A stretch of DNA of 41,347 nt from Pseudolactococcus reticulitermitis. Lineage in GTDB: Bacteria > Bacillota > Bacilli > Lactobacillales > Streptococcaceae. The translations under genes were made by a program, and so were the position numbers. The first letter of the stretch is position 1. Every line of letters starts with the position of its first letter. Below the pieces are notes generated by a model, which was not told the DNA's origin, made no database searches, and saw only the letters and a program-made list of their open reading frames with translations. Location: contig NZ_BEDT01000007.1 in assembly GCF_002260845.1 (NCBI RefSeq), positions 1-41,347 of the forward strand, in the 5' to 3' direction. Below, piece by piece: positions 7,949 through 17,042 of the stretch.

Positions 7949-8520
7949 TTGCCACTCACTTTCATCATAAATTCTTGGCGCAAAAAGGCATCTGTTTTCA
8001 GCTGTCCTTTATATAGACTAGTCGTCGTAAAAGTCCCTGGGCGATTGATGCCACGCATTTCCATGCACATATGGCGAGACTGGATGTGAACAGCCACACC
8101 TTTAGGATGCACAATGCGTTCCATTTCTGAACAAATCAAAGCGGTCAGATTTTCCTGCACACTCGGTCGACGCGCCGCCCAATCCACTAATCTCGGAATT
8201 TTACTCAAGCCAATAATCTCGCCATCGGGCACATAGCCAACGCTTACTGTGCCAAAAAACGGCAACAAATGGTGCTCACACATGGCATAAAATGGGATAT
8301 CCGCAACGACAACCATATCCGAATCTTGATCTGTCGGAAAGAGTTTATAATTATCGAACTGCCTCTCACCGGTTGCTGAAAAGATTTCAGCGTAGGCTTT
8401 GGCCACCCGTTTAGGTGTTTCGAGCAAGCCGTCGCGGTTGGGATTATCCCCAATCGCTTGCAACAGATTTTTTGTGCCTGTTTCAAGAGTTTCTTGATAT
8501 TCCTGAGAAAATTTTTTCAT
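7945..8520 (-). CDS. folE: GTP cyclohydrolase I
   Basis: This enzyme opens GTP to dihydroneopterin triphosphate, the entry step of folate synthesis. The 191 residues match the family. Zinc ligands are visible: C81 and H84 in CEHH and C152 in SRHMCM. The catalytic region RPSVQENLT and the STOP-like LETPKRVAKAY are also present. The L. lactis homologue is fused behind folK (folKE). Here the two ORFs are separated by 16 nt, stops and a change of frame. The ribosome site (TTTAGAAAG) is weak, so folE may depend on coupling to folK. Confidence 0.96.
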   Translation of the reverse strand: MKKFSQEYQETLETGTKNLLQAIGDNPNRDGLLETPKRVAKAYAEIFSATGERQFDNYKLFPTDQDSDMVVVADIPFYAMCEHHLLPFFGTVSVGYVPDGEIIGLSKIPRLVDWAARRPSVQENLTALICSEMERIVHPKGVAVHIQSRHMCMEMRGINRPGTFTTTSLYKGQLKTDAFLRQEFMMKVSGK

Positions 8521-8536
8521 GCCATACTTTCTAAAT

Positions 8537-9052
8537 CTAAGCCGTCAAATGCGTATAAGTTATCGTATAGGTTGTGGGTTGCACCCAGTTTTGGTCAGCG
8601 GTCTTATCTAGTAAATCTCGCGTTTCTTTGACAACAGCAACATCAGAAATCTGCTCAGCCACTTCCAGCAAGGGTTGCAAAACAAAGCGACGGTTGGCCA
8701 TTTCAGCGTGGGGAATCGTAAGCTGTTCGCTAACCAGTCGCACATCACCAAACAACAAAATATCCAAGTCAATCGTCCGCGGTCCCCAGTGAATGGTCTT
8801 GATCCGTTTCATATCTTTTTCGATTTGTTGGGTCTGTGTCAATAAAACCTCAGGTTTTAAAGATTCGGGTACTTCCAAGGCTAGGGCGATATTATAAAAA
8901 TCATCCTGAACCACTTCGCCAACCGGCTGTGTTTCATAGATTTTAGAAACACCTAGCACAGGATAGAGCTGCGCTAATTTATCAAAAGCCGTCTGCAAAT
9001 TAGCATGTCTATCCCCAAGATTTGTGCCAATACTCAAATAAACCTTAGGCAT
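8537..9052 (-). CDS. folK: 2-amino-4-hydroxy-6-hydroxymethyldihydropteridine pyrophosphokinase
   Basis: HPPK transfers pyrophosphate from ATP to the pterin alcohol before FolP acts. Motifs are YLSIGTNLGDR at the start, HWGPRTIDLDILLFG and IPHAEMANRRFVLQPL. I take ATG at 9052 as the start because GGAGG lies 6 nt upstream and the family begins at this point. A longer frame to 9097 runs into folB and has no ribosome site. The start overlaps the folB end by 8 nt. The product has 171 residues. Confidence 0.93.
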   Translation of the reverse strand: MPKVYLSIGTNLGDRHANLQTAFDKLAQLYPVLGVSKIYETQPVGEVVQDDFYNIALALEVPESLKPEVLLTQTQQIEKDMKRIKTIHWGPRTIDLDILLFGDVRLVSEQLTIPHAEMANRRFVLQPLLEVAEQISDVAVVKETRDLLDKTADQNWVQPTTYTITYTHLTA

Positions 9053-9407
9053 GACTGCCCTCCACGGTGATGATAATGTCATCAAAGACCCCGGCAATCG
9101 GCACTGAATATTTTTTAACTGAGAGTCGAATTTTTTCGGCCATCGGAAAAGCAGTCAACAAGGCGTCTAATACACCATTGGCCACCGACTCCATGAGGTT
9201 AAAATCATGCTGGGTCACATAGTCTCGGATGACCTCATAAACATCGGCATAGGAAATCGTTGTCGTCAAATCGTCGTCCTTAACCTGATGCTCGATATCA
9301 TAATCGACAGTCACATCAACCGAAATCTGCTGTCCAAGCGTCTTTTCTTCTGCAAAAACGCCATTGTGCGTGTAAAAACGCATATTTGTAATTTGAATTT
9401 GACCCAC
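9045..9407 (-). CDS. folB: Dihydroneopterin aldolase
   Basis: This 120-residue aldolase cleaves dihydroneopterin to the HPPK substrate plus glycolaldehyde. Visible hallmarks are YTHNGVFAEEK (catalytic Glu), TTISYADVYEVI, the FNLMESVAN segment and VKKYSVPI containing the conserved Lys. It starts with GTG at 9407, preceded by AAAGGAG at 5 nt. It is the first gene of the folate operon folB-folK-folE-folP. A GC-rich hairpin sits directly before its ribosome site. Confidence 0.93.
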   Translation of the reverse strand: MGQIQITNMRFYTHNGVFAEEKTLGQQISVDVTVDYDIEHQVKDDDLTTTISYADVYEVIRDYVTQHDFNLMESVANGVLDALLTAFPMAEKIRLSVKKYSVPIAGVFDDIIITVEGSHA

Positions 9408-9420
9408 GACTGCTCCTTTT

Positions 9421-9449
9421 GGGGCAGTAACGATGGTAATCGCTGCCCC
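9421..9449. promoter_or_regulatory. Hairpin directly before the folB ribosome site
   Basis: GGGGCAG/CTGCCCC with an inner CGAT/ATCG stem lies immediately upstream of AAAAGGAG on the minus strand. In the plus direction it is followed by GTTTTTG and could act as a terminator, but no plus-strand gene reads into it. Confidence 0.4.
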
Positions 9450-9518
9450 GTTTTTGTCTCAATTAATACTATTTTATCACATTTTTAGGCTGTTTTCATT
9501 GTCAAGATTTTATGGCAA

Positions 9519-9548
9519 CAAAAAAATCCCAATCAAATTAGGATTTTT
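9519..9548 (-). terminator. Terminator of rpsO
   Basis: On the minus strand the stem AAAATCC/GGATTTT is followed by seven T, directly after the rpsO stop. Confidence 0.88.
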
Positions 9549-9555
9549 CTGATGA

Positions 9556-9825
9556 TTAACGACGAAGACCAAGTGATGAAATCAATTCGCGGTAACGTGG
9601 AATATCTTTTTGGCGCAAGTACGCCAACAAGTTACGACGGTGACCGATTTTTTTCATCAAACCACGGTAAGTTGCGTGGTCTTTTTTATGATTTTGAATG
9701 TGTTCGTTAAGGTGGTTAATTTCCCAAGTCAAAACAGCGATTTGAACTTCAGGTGAACCAGTGTCGCCCTCAGTACGTGCGTATTGCTTGATGATTTCAG
9801 TTTTTTTCTCTTTTGAGATTGCCAT
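9556..9825 (-). CDS. rpsO: 30S ribosomal protein S15
   Basis: Full-length S15 (89 residues), binding the central domain of 16S rRNA early in 30S assembly. The sequence [36 protein letters not shown] is split across the usual S15 helices, and the RRNLLAYLR motif is present. AAGGAG precedes the ATG by 7 nt. It is monocistronic with its own promoter, leader and terminator. Confidence 0.98.
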   Translation of the reverse strand: MAISKEKKTEIIKQYARTEGDTGSPEVQIAVLTWEINHLNEHIQNHKKDHATYRGLMKKIGHRRNLLAYLRQKDIPRYRELISSLGLRR

Positions 9826-9839
9826 TGTATGTCTCCTTT

Positions 9840-9932
9840 TTATATTGAGCTAGAAACTCAAGTGATGATAATGCTGCTTCCGTGCCAAACGTTTGGCGTT
9901 CGCTAAGCTCAGAAACAGTTGGTACTTTATCT
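9840..9932 (-). promoter_or_regulatory. rpsO 5' leader with palindromes, possible S15 autoregulatory site
   Basis: The roughly 90-nt leader holds a perfect 14-bp palindrome GCCAAACGTTTGGC (9884-9897) and a second short hairpin GAG...CTC near 9848-9860. S15 represses its own mRNA in several bacteria through folded leaders, so a regulatory role is plausible but unproven. Confidence 0.4.
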
Positions 9933-9960
9933 ATTATACAGCTTTTTTCAGCGCTGTCAA
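9933..9960 (-). promoter_or_regulatory. Promoter of rpsO
   Basis: Minus strand: consensus -35 TTGACA (9955-9960), 16 nt spacer, consensus -10 TATAAT (9933-9938). It lies 6 nt beyond the stkP stop. Confidence 0.9.
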
Positions 9961-9965
9961 CTCAC

Positions 9966-11888
9966 TTACTGAGGTTTAGATTGTGTCGTTGTATTTGCCG
10001 GTGTTGAGCTCGAAGATTGCGATGCTTTAGCATCCGCTTCACTTTTAGCTTTCGAATCTTCAGCTGATTTAGACGCTGAAGCACTCGCTTCACTTTCTGA
10101 TTTAGATTTAGATTCTGACTCAGAGGATTCCTTGCTAGCAGTGGCAGAATCAAATTGCAACGCCGTCAAGACAATCTTAGTATCTTTAATTTTGAAGGTA
10201 TCACCTTGCGAAGGGGTTGAACTAATCACATAGCCATCTGCATTTTGATCGGTCGTTTGCGTATATTGAACCGTAATATTATCAGCCGGTACACCCATAT
10301 TTTGAAGTTCAGCTTTGAGCGTTGCCACGGTCTTTGTACTCAAACCATTGGTGATATAAGTTGGCATCACGATTTGGTTACCTTCTGAAACTTGGAAGAC
10401 GATATTATCTGTGCCGTCTAAATCAAACAATTTGCCTTTTTTAGGCGTTTGTTTAATGATTTTGCCCGCATCAATGCTGTCAGATTTGACTAATTCTTTC
10501 TTGATTCGGTTCTCATCGACATTATGTTTAAGGATTAAATCGTCAATCGCTTTATCAATATCCCAACCAACATAGTTGCTCATCTTGATGACATTGCCAC
10601 CTTTTGAGACATAAAGCTTGACGCTAGCCCCCTCTTTTTTAACCGTCTTAGCTTCCGGATTTGTCCGCGTCACTTTACCTTCAGGCAAATCGCTAGGTTC
10701 TTTGATTTCCTCTCCAACTTTGAGTTTGCTATCTTCAAGAACCACTTTGGCTTGGGCAACGGTCATCCCAGTCACATCAGGCACTTTGACTTCCTTAGGT
10801 GTCGTCCAGATAAGCGCTGCAACCGCGATTGCTAAAACAAGCGCCACGACACCGCCAATCATCAAGCCTTTCGGTACACGCTTTTTCTTGCTCGTGCCAA
10901 CAAGCGGTTCAATCCCGTCTGTCGTCCCATGAGCTGCGGTATCCTGTGTCACTGTCGTGATCAATTTATCTGTATTCCCGTTATCTGGAATCAACATTTT
11001 AGGCAAGATTTTAGTCGCATCCGCATCTTCCACAAAAGTCAGTTTGGGATCATGGGCATGGTCCAAACTCAAGGCAAGATTTAAATCACGGCGCATATCC
11101 GTCACATTGGCATAACGATCAGATAATTTTTTAGCCGTTGCCTTAATCACAACATTTTCAAGAGCCTGTGGGACATTTTTATTTTGATTAATAATGCTCG
11201 GCAGATTTTCCTGAAAATGCTTGAGGGCAATGGTGACAGCACTATCGCCATCGAAAGGAATCGCTCCTGTCAACATCTCATAAATGATAATCCCAATCGC
11301 ATACAAATCACTCTGAGGCGTTGCATTGCCGCCACGCGCTTGCTCAGGACTGAGATAATGCACTGACCCAAACATTGAGTTAGTCTGCGTTAGCGACGTT
11401 TCAGACAGTGCCTTAGCAATCCCGAAGTCCGTTACCTTAGCAGTCCCATCTTTTGTAATCAGAATATTTTGCGGTTTCAAATCGCGGTGAATAATCCCAC
11501 TACTATGCGCCAAAGCCATGGCAGCTAAAATTTCATCGCCAATTCGAACGGCTTCTTCGTTAGCAAGCGGTGCATGCTCATTGATGTATTGTTTCAGCGT
11601 CAAGCCATCAATATATTCCATGACAATATATTGCTGATCATCTGCATCACCGACATCAGAAATGCCAACGATATTCGGATGGCTCAACTCTGCCATGGCA
11701 TAGGCTTCACGCTGAAAACGGGCAATCGCCAGACTGTCATTTTCGAAGTTTGACCGTAAAATTTTAATCGCAACCTGACGGTTATCCAGAAAGGTATCTT
11801 CTGCCAAATAAACATTGGCCATCCCACCGCGACCGATTTCTTTAATCACGCGATAACGATCTGCATAGATTTTTCCAATTTGTATCAT
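9966..11888 (-). CDS. stkP: PASTA-domain Ser/Thr protein kinase
   Basis: A membrane kinase that senses peptidoglycan and controls division and cell-wall synthesis. The kinase domain spans about 5-265: [10 protein letters not shown]-loop, VAIKIL lysine, HRDLKPQN near 131-138, DFGIAKA and SPEQARGG. One membrane helix lies at about 341-361. Three PASTA repeats follow (first begins [13 protein letters not shown]). The last 60 or so residues are a Ser/Ala/Lys/Glu-rich tail, probably wall-spanning. The start at 11888 has GGAG upstream and lies one base after the pppL stop; a longer frame has no support. Cotranscribed with its phosphatase. Confidence 0.95.
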   Translation of the reverse strand: MIQIGKIYADRYRVIKEIGRGGMANVYLAEDTFLDNRQVAIKILRSNFENDSLAIARFQREAYAMAELSHPNIVGISDVGDADDQQYIVMEYIDGLTLKQYINEHAPLANEEAVRIGDEILAAMALAHSSGIIHRDLKPQNILITKDGTAKVTDFGIAKALSETSLTQTNSMFGSVHYLSPEQARGGNATPQSDLYAIGIIIYEMLTGAIPFDGDSAVTIALKHFQENLPSIINQNKNVPQALENVVIKATAKKLSDRYANVTDMRRDLNLALSLDHAHDPKLTFVEDADATKILPKMLIPDNGNTDKLITTVTQDTAAHGTTDGIEPLVGTSKKKRVPKGLMIGGVVALVLAIAVAALIWTTPKEVKVPDVTGMTVAQAKVVLEDSKLKVGEEIKEPSDLPEGKVTRTNPEAKTVKKEGASVKLYVSKGGNVIKMSNYVGWDIDKAIDDLILKHNVDENRIKKELVKSDSIDAGKIIKQTPKKGKLFDLDGTDNIVFQVSEGNQIVMPTYITNGLSTKTVATLKAELQNMGVPADNITVQYTQTTDQNADGYVISSTPSQGDTFKIKDTKIVLTALQFDSATASKESSESESKSKSESEASASASKSAEDSKAKSEADAKASQSSSSTPANTTTQSKPQ

Positions 11889-11889
11889 C

Positions 11890-12636
11890 TTACAGATCTC
11901 CTTTATCAAACTTGACTAAAATAACCGTGATATTATCTAGACCACCATTGTTATTGGCAAGGCTAACTAAAGCCTGCGCTTGACTGGTCACATCTTGATT
12001 ATTATCCACCGTTGCAATAATCGCTTCAGCTGGTACCATATTCGTCAAGCCGTCAGAACTCATGACAATCACATCATCTGCATCAATTTCTAGCGTCACT
12101 GTATCAACATCAATGTCTGTCGGTTGCCCTAAAGAACGCGTAATAATATTCTTATTCGGGTGTTTCTCAGCCTCATCTGCCGTTATTTCACCCGCATCTA
12201 CCAACTCTTGAACGAGCGAATGGTCACGCGTGATGCGGATGAGTTCCCCGTTTTTAATCACTTGTGTCCGAGAATCGCCAACATGGGCACTGATAATTTG
12301 ATGCCTTTGAACCACGACTGCTTCAAGCGTTGTCCCCATGCCTTTGTAATCATCTAATTTCCCCAGATTTGCGATATTTTCATTTTCAGCGCGGATTTGA
12401 GCACGAAGCCATGCTTCAATCTCATCAGGGTGACTGTCTCCTGTAAAATCAGTTGTCGCCCAGGCTTTCCCAAGGTCCTCAACTGCCAATTTACTAGCAA
12501 CATTACCGGCTTTATGCCCGCCCATACCATCTGCCAACAGAAAAATCCGCTCACCCTGTTGATTTTCATAGGTGTCGGCATAGTCCTGATTATTCGCGCG
12601 TTTTTGCCCAACGTCTGACAAAATACTGTACTTCAT
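11890..12636 (-). CDS. pppL: PP2C-type Ser/Thr protein phosphatase
   Basis: This 248-residue enzyme is the partner phosphatase of the downstream PASTA kinase. All PP2C metal motifs are seen: [48 protein letters not shown] and [13 protein letters not shown] precedes the ATG. It ends one base before stkP begins. Its own upstream gene, rsmB, lies 131 nt away, as in streptococci where rsmB-pppL-stkP are neighbours. Confidence 0.96.
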   Translation of the reverse strand: MKYSILSDVGQKRANNQDYADTYENQQGERIFLLADGMGGHKAGNVASKLAVEDLGKAWATTDFTGDSHPDEIEAWLRAQIRAENENIANLGKLDDYKGMGTTLEAVVVQRHQIISAHVGDSRTQVIKNGELIRITRDHSLVQELVDAGEITADEAEKHPNKNIITRSLGQPTDIDVDTVTLEIDADDVIVMSSDGLTNMVPAEAIIATVDNNQDVTSQAQALVSLANNNGGLDNITVILVKFDKGDL

Positions 12637-12740
12637 CTAAGTCCTCATTTAAGTTATAAAAACAACGGTTCTAGTACTATCGTCTTTACACAATTTCATT
12701 TGAGATTAAGTGCATTTCGACTGACCACATTTTCCAAAAA

Positions 12741-12757
12741 TGGCATTTGTGCCAGTC
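12741..12757 (-). terminator. Weak terminator-like hairpin after rsmB
   Basis: On the minus strand TGGCA/TGCCA with a four-base loop is followed by TTTTT. The stem has only 5 bp, so read-through into pppL is likely. Confidence 0.4.
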
Positions 12758-12767
12758 CAAAAGCACC

Positions 12768-14081
12768 TTATTTTTTGCACAATTTTGCGATAAAGAAACC
12801 ATCTGTATGATAAGCATCCGGCGTAATCATGAGACAGCCATTTTTAACAATATCGGCTTTTTCATGTGTCAGCGGCACTTGCTCAAATTCTGGATGTTTG
12901 GCCAAGAATTTTTCAATGACCTGAAAATTTTCTTCATCGAAAATAGTACATGTACTATACACTATAGTACCACTATTGACAAGGGTTTTGCAAGTATTTT
13001 CGAGGATTTCAAGCTGAACTTTCTGCAAATTTTCAAAATCAGTCGTGTCTTTCCGGTATTTAATATCCGGTTTGCGACGAACTAACCCAAGCCCCGAACA
13101 CGGCGCATCGACTAGAATTTTATCAAAATAATCGGAGCCAAATTTTTCAAAACTTTGACGGGCATCCAGTTTCGTCAAGCTAATTTTATCGGCTTGATGG
13201 AGACGCACGGCGTTTTGTTGGATTAAACGCAGTTTATGATCATACAAGTCCAAGGCCTCAATATGACCTTCCTCAGACAAATATTCCGCAATATGGACAG
13301 TCTTGCCGCCCGGCGCCGCACAGGCATCAAGGATTTTATCTGACGGTTGTGCGTCCAATGCCATCGCGACTAATTGACTCGATTCATCTTGTATCGTAAT
13401 CAAACCATCATTAAAATCAAGTAAATCTGCAAAATGACCCGATTTAGCGACAAGCCCCGTCGGAGAAAGCTCTGATTTTTCAACCTCAAATTCTTTTGAC
13501 AATTTGGCAAATTCAGTCTCGACATCTGTTAGTGTGGTATTCACGCGCAAACTCGACCGACTTGGTTCTTCCAAACTCTTGAAAATTTTAAGCGTCTTCT
13601 CAAAGCCAAATGCCTTGACAAATTTTTGCGTCAAATCTACCGGCATTGAATACTGAATGCCTAATTTTTCAGTTGAATCCGAAATCTCATCAAATGACCG
13701 TAACTCAGCCCGTGTAAAATTGCGGAGCACACCATTGACAAAGCCAGACAAACGCTGATCGCCTTGCTTTTTCGCAAGCTTAACCGCTTCATCGACCGCA
13801 GCCGATGTCGGAATCCGATCCATATAAATAATCTGATAAACCGTCATGGCCAACAGATTTTTGACCCATTTCTTGGTCTTTTTGACGTAAGGCTTAGTGT
13901 ACCAATCCAGCGTGATTTTTTTTGAAATCGTGCCGTAAACAAGCTGTGTCACCAACTTCTTATCCAGTTCAGTCAAATGCTCAGACTTGATTTTCTCATT
14001 CAGCGCGATATTCGCATAAGCATCGTTATTTAGCACATCGTTAATGACAGAAAGCGCCACCCGGCGCGGATTATTACTCAA
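12768..14081 (-). CDS. rsmB: 16S rRNA (cytosine-967-C5) methyltransferase
   Basis: RsmB (Sun) methylates C967 of 16S rRNA. The 437 residues comprise a NusB-like N-terminal domain (1-140) and a SAM-dependent fold: [30 protein letters not shown] with one catalytic Cys, and [11 protein letters not shown] with the other. The start is a TTG at 14081, supported by GGAG 6 nt upstream and by overlap with the fmt stop. Confidence 0.94.
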   Translation of the reverse strand: MSNNPRRVALSVINDVLNNDAYANIALNEKIKSEHLTELDKKLVTQLVYGTISKKITLDWYTKPYVKKTKKWVKNLLAMTVYQIIYMDRIPTSAAVDEAVKLAKKQGDQRLSGFVNGVLRNFTRAELRSFDEISDSTEKLGIQYSMPVDLTQKFVKAFGFEKTLKIFKSLEEPSRSSLRVNTTLTDVETEFAKLSKEFEVEKSELSPTGLVAKSGHFADLLDFNDGLITIQDESSQLVAMALDAQPSDKILDACAAPGGKTVHIAEYLSEEGHIEALDLYDHKLRLIQQNAVRLHQADKISLTKLDARQSFEKFGSDYFDKILVDAPCSGLGLVRRKPDIKYRKDTTDFENLQKVQLEILENTCKTLVNSGTIVYSTCTIFDEENFQVIEKFLAKHPEFEQVPLTHEKADIVKNGCLMITPDAYHTDGFFIAKLCKK

Positions 14082-15012
14082 ATTGATCTCCGATATTGAT
14101 AGTTTTTCCTAACCCATTTAGAAAATCTTGGATAGGCATTTTAGGCTTGCCTGCTGGTTGTACCGTCGTCAGGCTAATGGCCCCTCCTTTTGTAGCAATG
14201 ACTAGACTTTTTTTCGTTTTCTCGATCACTTGACCGGGAATGCCATCGACACCATTAGATTCAACCAATGCAACCTCGTGAAGTTTAAAGCGCGTCCCTT
14301 GCCAAATGGTATGCGCCACTGGCCACGGAGACATCCCGCGGACTTGATTAAAAATATCACGCGCAGACAGTTGCCAATCAATCCGTTCTTCTTCTGGTGT
14401 GATATTAGGCGAAAAAGTTACTTGCGTCTCATCTTGTGGTGTTGGCGTGATTTTTCCCGCCAAATAATCCGGCAAGGTCTCCAATAAAAGGTCACGACCG
14501 ACAAGGCTGAGTTTCTCAAACATGGTCCCCACATTATCAGCGTCCGTAATTGGAATGGCACGTTGGGAAATCATATCGCCTGCGTCCATTTTCTTGACCA
14601 TTTCCATGATTGTCACACCAGCCTCAGCATCGCCTTTGATGATGGCATAGTGAACGGGTGCACCACCGCGATATTTCGGCAAGAGACTAGCATGAACATT
14701 GACGGCGTGCTTAACTGACTTGAGCAGGTTTTCTGGTAAAAATTGACCAAAGGCTGCCGTGACAATGATGTCCGCACCTAGTGTCATCAATTCCGCCATT
14801 TCAGCAGAACCTGAAATTTTTTCAGGCTGATAAACCGGTAAGTTATGACGGAGCGCAGCTTCCTTGACCGGTGTCATCTTAATTTCTTTTTTGCGCCCAA
14901 CCGCCCGATCTGGTTGTGTGACAACGGCAAGAACGTCATAACCTTCTTCAATCAAGCCATCTAAAACTGGTACTGAAAAAGCTGGCGTCCCCATAAAAAT
15001 TATTTTTGTCAT
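14074..15012 (-). CDS. fmt: Methionyl-tRNA formyltransferase
   Basis: This enzyme formylates initiator Met-tRNA using 10-formyl-THF, which links it to the folate pathway encoded nearby. The 312 residues match the family. The formyl-THF site is visible as [18 protein letters not shown], and [14 protein letters not shown] opens the protein. The C-terminal tRNA-binding domain begins near residue 205. In streptococci priA lies upstream; here a DUF3781 gene does instead. The ribosome site (GAAAGACAG) is weak. An extended -10 TGCTATAAT lies at 15057-15065. Confidence 0.95.
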   Translation of the reverse strand: MTKIIFMGTPAFSVPVLDGLIEEGYDVLAVVTQPDRAVGRKKEIKMTPVKEAALRHNLPVYQPEKISGSAEMAELMTLGADIIVTAAFGQFLPENLLKSVKHAVNVHASLLPKYRGGAPVHYAIIKGDAEAGVTIMEMVKKMDAGDMISQRAIPITDADNVGTMFEKLSLVGRDLLLETLPDYLAGKITPTPQDETQVTFSPNITPEEERIDWQLSARDIFNQVRGMSPWPVAHTIWQGTRFKLHEVALVESNGVDGIPGQVIEKTKKSLVIATKGGAISLTTVQPAGKPKMPIQDFLNGLGKTINIGDQFE

Positions 15013-15056
15013 TAAATCTGTCTTTCTGTGGTTAAATTTAAAAAGTGTCTAACTTT

Positions 15057-15065
15057 ATTATAGCA
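15057..15065 (-). promoter_or_regulatory. Extended -10 promoter of the fmt operon
   Basis: Minus strand TGCTATAAT, about 45 nt before the fmt start. No strong -35 is seen. Confidence 0.55.
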
Positions 15066-15140
15066 CGCTTTGCTTACGGAGACTAATTTCGAGAGGATTT
15101 CTAAGAAAAGGACTGCGATATTGACCACCACTAGATAGGG

Positions 15141-15395
15141 TTATTGAATTTTATTAACCGTAATGACACGATAGGTATTGGCATTTATCGTGACACTGAT
15201 TTTATGCCTAGTATCGGTAACATAATAATTCTTTCCTACCCGGTTTATCTCATTTTCTATATTTTCGACTAGGTCAAATAGCAGTTTTTCAATTTCTTGT
15301 CTTGACATAGATTGGTTTAACTTTTTATTAATCCTATCATAAACCAAATCAGTATAGCAGATTTTTGCCAAAATAGTTTTTCGTATATGACGCAT
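15141..15395 (-). CDS. DUF3781 domain protein
   Basis: An 84-residue basic protein with the DUF3781 pattern: ICYTDLVYDRINKKLN, then an E-rich helix, then GKNYYVTDT and a C-terminal SVTINANTYRVITVNK. The function of the family is unknown. I chose ATG at 15395 because AAGAGG is 9 nt upstream. A GTG three codons earlier overlaps that site. The gene stands alone, replacing the priA gene usually next to fmt. Confidence 0.75.
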   Translation of the reverse strand: MRHIRKTILAKICYTDLVYDRINKKLNQSMSRQEIEKLLFDLVENIENEINRVGKNYYVTDTRHKISVTINANTYRVITVNKIQ

Positions 15396-15465
15396 TTTGC
15401 GCACCTCTTAATAGTTCCCCATACTTACTGCTTACTATAACAGCAAATCCTGATACTTTTCGGCT

Positions 15466-15494
15466 AAAAAAGAGCATCAAATGATGTGCTCTTT
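15466..15494 (-). terminator. Terminator of pflA
   Basis: Minus strand: AAAAGAGCA...GCTCTTTTTT with an inner CATCA/TGATG stem, followed by six T, right after the pflA stop. Confidence 0.9.
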
Positions 15495-15500
15495 TCATTC

Positions 15501-16289
15501 TTATTTATTCACGCGCTCCAAATATTTTTGATAATCTTCTGTATGCAGAAGTGCATTCGCATTGGCAACACGTTCACTACTTGGCGGTTTCACACCCGTC
15601 AAGGGATAATCCCAACCTAGTTCTTTCCACTTAAACTCGCCCATGGTATGGTAAGGCAAGACTTCAAACTTTTGAACATTCGACAACGTCTTGACGTACT
15701 CGCCAAGCGCCTGCAAGTCTTCATCAAAATCCGTTTCGCCCGGCACCAAGACATGGCGAATCCAGACAGGAACTGCTTTATCTGATAAATATCGTGAAAA
15801 AGCGATGATATTGTCATTTTGATGCCCCGTCAAATCACGGTGCCGGATTCCGTTAATTTCCTTAATATCAAGCAAGACTAAATCTGTCACAGCCAGCAGT
15901 TTATCGACTTTGGCTAAAGTGTCAGGTTTGGTCGAAAAAGGTTGCCCACACGTGTCTAGTGTGCAGTGAATCCCTTGGCTTCTCGCTTTAGTAAACAAAG
16001 CCGTTACAAAATCCATCTGTAACATGGCCTCGCCACCAGAGACCGTAATCCCCCCACGACTGCCCCAGAAAGACTTGAATTTCATCGCCTCCGCAAGCAG
16101 GTCATCAACTGTTCGCTCTTTTGCTTTGCTATTGGTCATCGCCCAAGTGTCTGGATTATGGCAAAACTTACAGCGCATCTTACAGCCCTGCATAAAAATG
16201 ACAAAGCGAACGCCCGGCCCATCCACACTCCCAAAACTTTCAGTCGAATGGACAAGCCCTGTCACGTTTCCTACGTTTTCCATTACCAT
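15501..16289 (-). CDS. pflA: Pyruvate formate-lyase activating enzyme
   Basis: A radical-SAM enzyme that installs the glycyl radical on pyruvate formate-lyase for anaerobic mixed-acid metabolism. The iron-sulfur motif CKMRCKFC is preceded by STESFGSVDGPGVRF. ISGGEAMLQ-like GGITVSGGEAM binds SAM. It is about 262 residues. Start codons are crowded: GTG at 16295, ATG at 16289 and ATG at 16283. I favour 16289, five bases after AAAG. The promoter is overlapped by a perfect cre site, so CcpA control is likely. Confidence 0.94.
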   Translation of the reverse strand: MVMENVGNVTGLVHSTESFGSVDGPGVRFVIFMQGCKMRCKFCHNPDTWAMTNSKAKERTVDDLLAEAMKFKSFWGSRGGITVSGGEAMLQMDFVTALFTKARSQGIHCTLDTCGQPFSTKPDTLAKVDKLLAVTDLVLLDIKEINGIRHRDLTGHQNDNIIAFSRYLSDKAVPVWIRHVLVPGETDFDEDLQALGEYVKTLSNVQKFEVLPYHTMGEFKWKELGWDYPLTGVKPPSSERVANANALLHTEDYQKYLERVNK

Positions 16290-16322
16290 CACCACTTTCT
16301 TTACTTAAACGAATATACCTCT

Positions 16323-16351
16323 ATTTTACGTTATTTTGAAAGCGTTGACAA
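16323..16351 (-). promoter_or_regulatory. Promoter of pflA
   Basis: Minus strand -35 TTGTCA (16346-16351), 17 nt spacer, -10 TAAAAT (16323-16328). Confidence 0.75.
16337..16350. promoter_or_regulatory. cre site for CcpA at the pflA promoter
   Basis: TGAAAGCGTTGACA matches the consensus TGWAANCGNTNWCA at every position and overlaps the -35 box, a position expected to give glucose repression. Confidence 0.75.
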
Positions 16352-16409
16352 ATAATAGACCTCCTTTTTGTACCAAACGTTTAAAACAAACTTCAAATAA
16401 AAACGATTA

Positions 16410-16826
16410 TTACCAACCATCTAAAAAAGCAAATACACAGATGATAATTAAAGGCAATGCTAAAATCAGGGCAATGACAACATTTCGTTTCCAATGCGTC
16501 GCATCAGGGATAACCCGTTTAACCTCTGAAATTTTCGCCACACTGTTTTGCCAGAGTTCTTCCCTTGTATACCGATCTTTTCCATTGACCATGACTGTCC
16601 CATCATCTTGGATGTCAAACTCATTACCTAAAAAAGTAATCGTCGGTGACACAGCAAAGGTTCTACGTGTCCCTTTGGCCACGGTTTCATCTCCAGCCAA
16701 AGCATTTTCGTATTGCTGTATAAAATGAGAGGGCAGATAGCGCCGTTCGCCATTATCAAAATCAAGCATGATAAAATTGTTAGGCAACATCGCAGCTTTT
16801 TTAACTTTAGGGGTTTCTTCGCTCAT
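16410..16826 (-). CDS. Unknown membrane-anchored protein
   Basis: A 138-residue protein that I do not recognise. A polar N-terminal domain (1-105) is followed by one strong hydrophobic helix (about 113-135) ending in FLDGW, so the bulk probably faces the cytoplasm as a tail-anchored protein. AGGAG lies 8 nt before the ATG. Upstream are a promoter and a cre-like palindrome, so it may be catabolite-controlled. A stop-free stretch without a start codon overlaps its start by ATGA. Confidence 0.7.
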   Translation of the reverse strand: MSEETPKVKKAAMLPNNFIMLDFDNGERRYLPSHFIQQYENALAGDETVAKGTRRTFAVSPTITFLGNEFDIQDDGTVMVNGKDRYTREELWQNSVAKISEVKRVIPDATHWKRNVVIALILALPLIIICVFAFLDGW

Positions 16827-16929
16827 GGTTTTTCTCCTGAATTTCTAGACCTAGAGAAAAAGTCAGTTACCTCTAAATCTTCGACATTTACAACGTCTAC
16901 TACGGTAGTTTTCCCTCGATAGGTCTCTA

Positions 16930-16943
16930 AGAAAACGTTTTCT
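16930..16943. promoter_or_regulatory. cre-like palindrome upstream of the unknown membrane protein
   Basis: AGAAAACGTTTTCT is a perfect 14-bp palindrome that differs from the cre consensus only at the two outer positions. It lies just downstream of the likely transcription start. Confidence 0.5.
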
Positions 16944-16958
16944 CAAAAACTTACCCTA

Positions 16959-16987
16959 ATCTTAATACAATTCTATTTACTTGTCAA
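16959..16987 (-). promoter_or_regulatory. Promoter of the unknown membrane protein gene
   Basis: Minus strand -35 TTGACA (16982-16987), 17 nt spacer, -10 TAAGAT (16959-16964). Confidence 0.6.
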
Positions 16988-17042
16988 GATTAAAGTAACG
17001 CGCGTCCTTTTTAGTCAAAAAACGACTTTATCACTTATATGG

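Noticed and set aside
10618-10932. Plus-strand ORF of 104 codons opposite stkP
   Set aside because: It runs antisense to the membrane helix and first PASTA repeat; its hydrophobic look comes from that helix.
11203-11218. CodY-like sequence ATTTTCCTGAAAAT
   Set aside because: It is within the stkP coding sequence, away from any promoter.
12948-12959. Palindrome AGTACATGTACT
   Set aside because: It lies inside the rsmB coding region and no promoter is near it; probably chance.
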